From Fontibacter flavus (GTDB lineage: Bacteria; Bacteroidota; Bacteroidia; Cytophagales; Cyclobacteriaceae): 64,000 nt of DNA. The stretch spans positions 1 through 64,000 of the forward strand of contig NZ_JBHLWI010000048.1 in assembly GCF_042432905.1 (NCBI RefSeq). Reading direction: 5' to 3'. The position numbers and the translations under genes are program-made. The notes under the pieces are model-generated. The model had not been told where the DNA came from. It worked only from the letters and a program-made list of their open reading frames with translations, and did not search any database. Positions within the stretch are counted from its first letter, which is position 1. Every line of letters begins with the position of its first letter. Positions 63,949-64,000 of the stretch are shown in pieces.

Positions 63949-64000
63949 GGCAAAGCGTTGTTAAAAGTAGTGGCCAAGAAAATCAGGTAATCTTTTTTGT

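Overview
The window looks like a chromosomal stretch of a Bacteroidota bacterium, most likely a gliding, aerobic member of the Cytophagales (Cyclobacteriaceae type). The evidence is type IX secretion (PorP/SprF, type A and type B sorting tails), a TonB receptor paired with a DUF4249 lipoprotein, the DUF4835-CoaBC-RpoZ-BamD block, a fused E1 dehydrogenase, Tat-dependent sugar enzymes and low-to-moderate GC. Genus cannot be settled from the sequence alone.

Layout. 0-0.3 kb: a tRNA-Lys 3' fragment without its 5' half, a possible junction of an integrated element. 1.0-10.2 kb: a divergent sugar-oxidation locus. Leftward genes encode a transporter, two exported TIM-barrel isomerase-like proteins, a GMC flavoprotein and its Tat-exported small subunit. 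Rightward genes encode a Gfo/Idh/MocA oxidoreductase, a cytoplasmic TIM-barrel protein, a cytochrome c lipoprotein and a DUF1080 lipoprotein. Together they look like a complete 3-keto-glycoside route: oxidise glycosides at C3, pass electrons to cytochrome c, cleave the activated glycoside, import and re-reduce the keto sugar. 10.2-20.3 kb: a broken rhodanese lipoprotein gene, a transglutaminase-like lipoprotein, a tiny His/Pro/Ser/Glu repeat lipoprotein, an alpha-L-fucosidase, PlsC, fused 2-oxoacid dehydrogenase E1, PhyH, an M48 protease and PorP/SprF. 20.3-30.3 kb: two giant type B-sorted secreted proteins (1854 and 1172 aa), paralogous in their C-terminal halves, with yaaA between them. 30.5-36.1 kb: an MFS transporter convergent with galK-galM-lacI, then an M28 peptidase.

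36-54 kb is mostly housekeeping: cysS, purH, purN, a D-aminoacylase-like lipoprotein, fabI, recN, DUF4835, coaBC, rpoZ, bamD, a type A-sorted protein, an OstA/LptA-like protein, tilS, a cyclic-nucleotide-binding-fold protein and mdh. 53.7-64 kb holds a large exported beta-propeller protein, an MscS channel, a Pmp3 peptide, and a tightly overlapped leftward operon of TonB receptor, DUF4249 lipoprotein and a macroglobulin/plug-like exported protein.

The best candidate for an under-described system is the 1.0-10.2 kb locus. The individual families are known, but this gene set, with a hitchhiking Tat complex, an Fe-S-type cysteine motif and three different TIM-barrel proteins, is worth biochemical follow-up. 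Several predicted starts were moved downstream to ATG codons that sit directly before signal peptides, because the longer readings begin at TTG or GTG.
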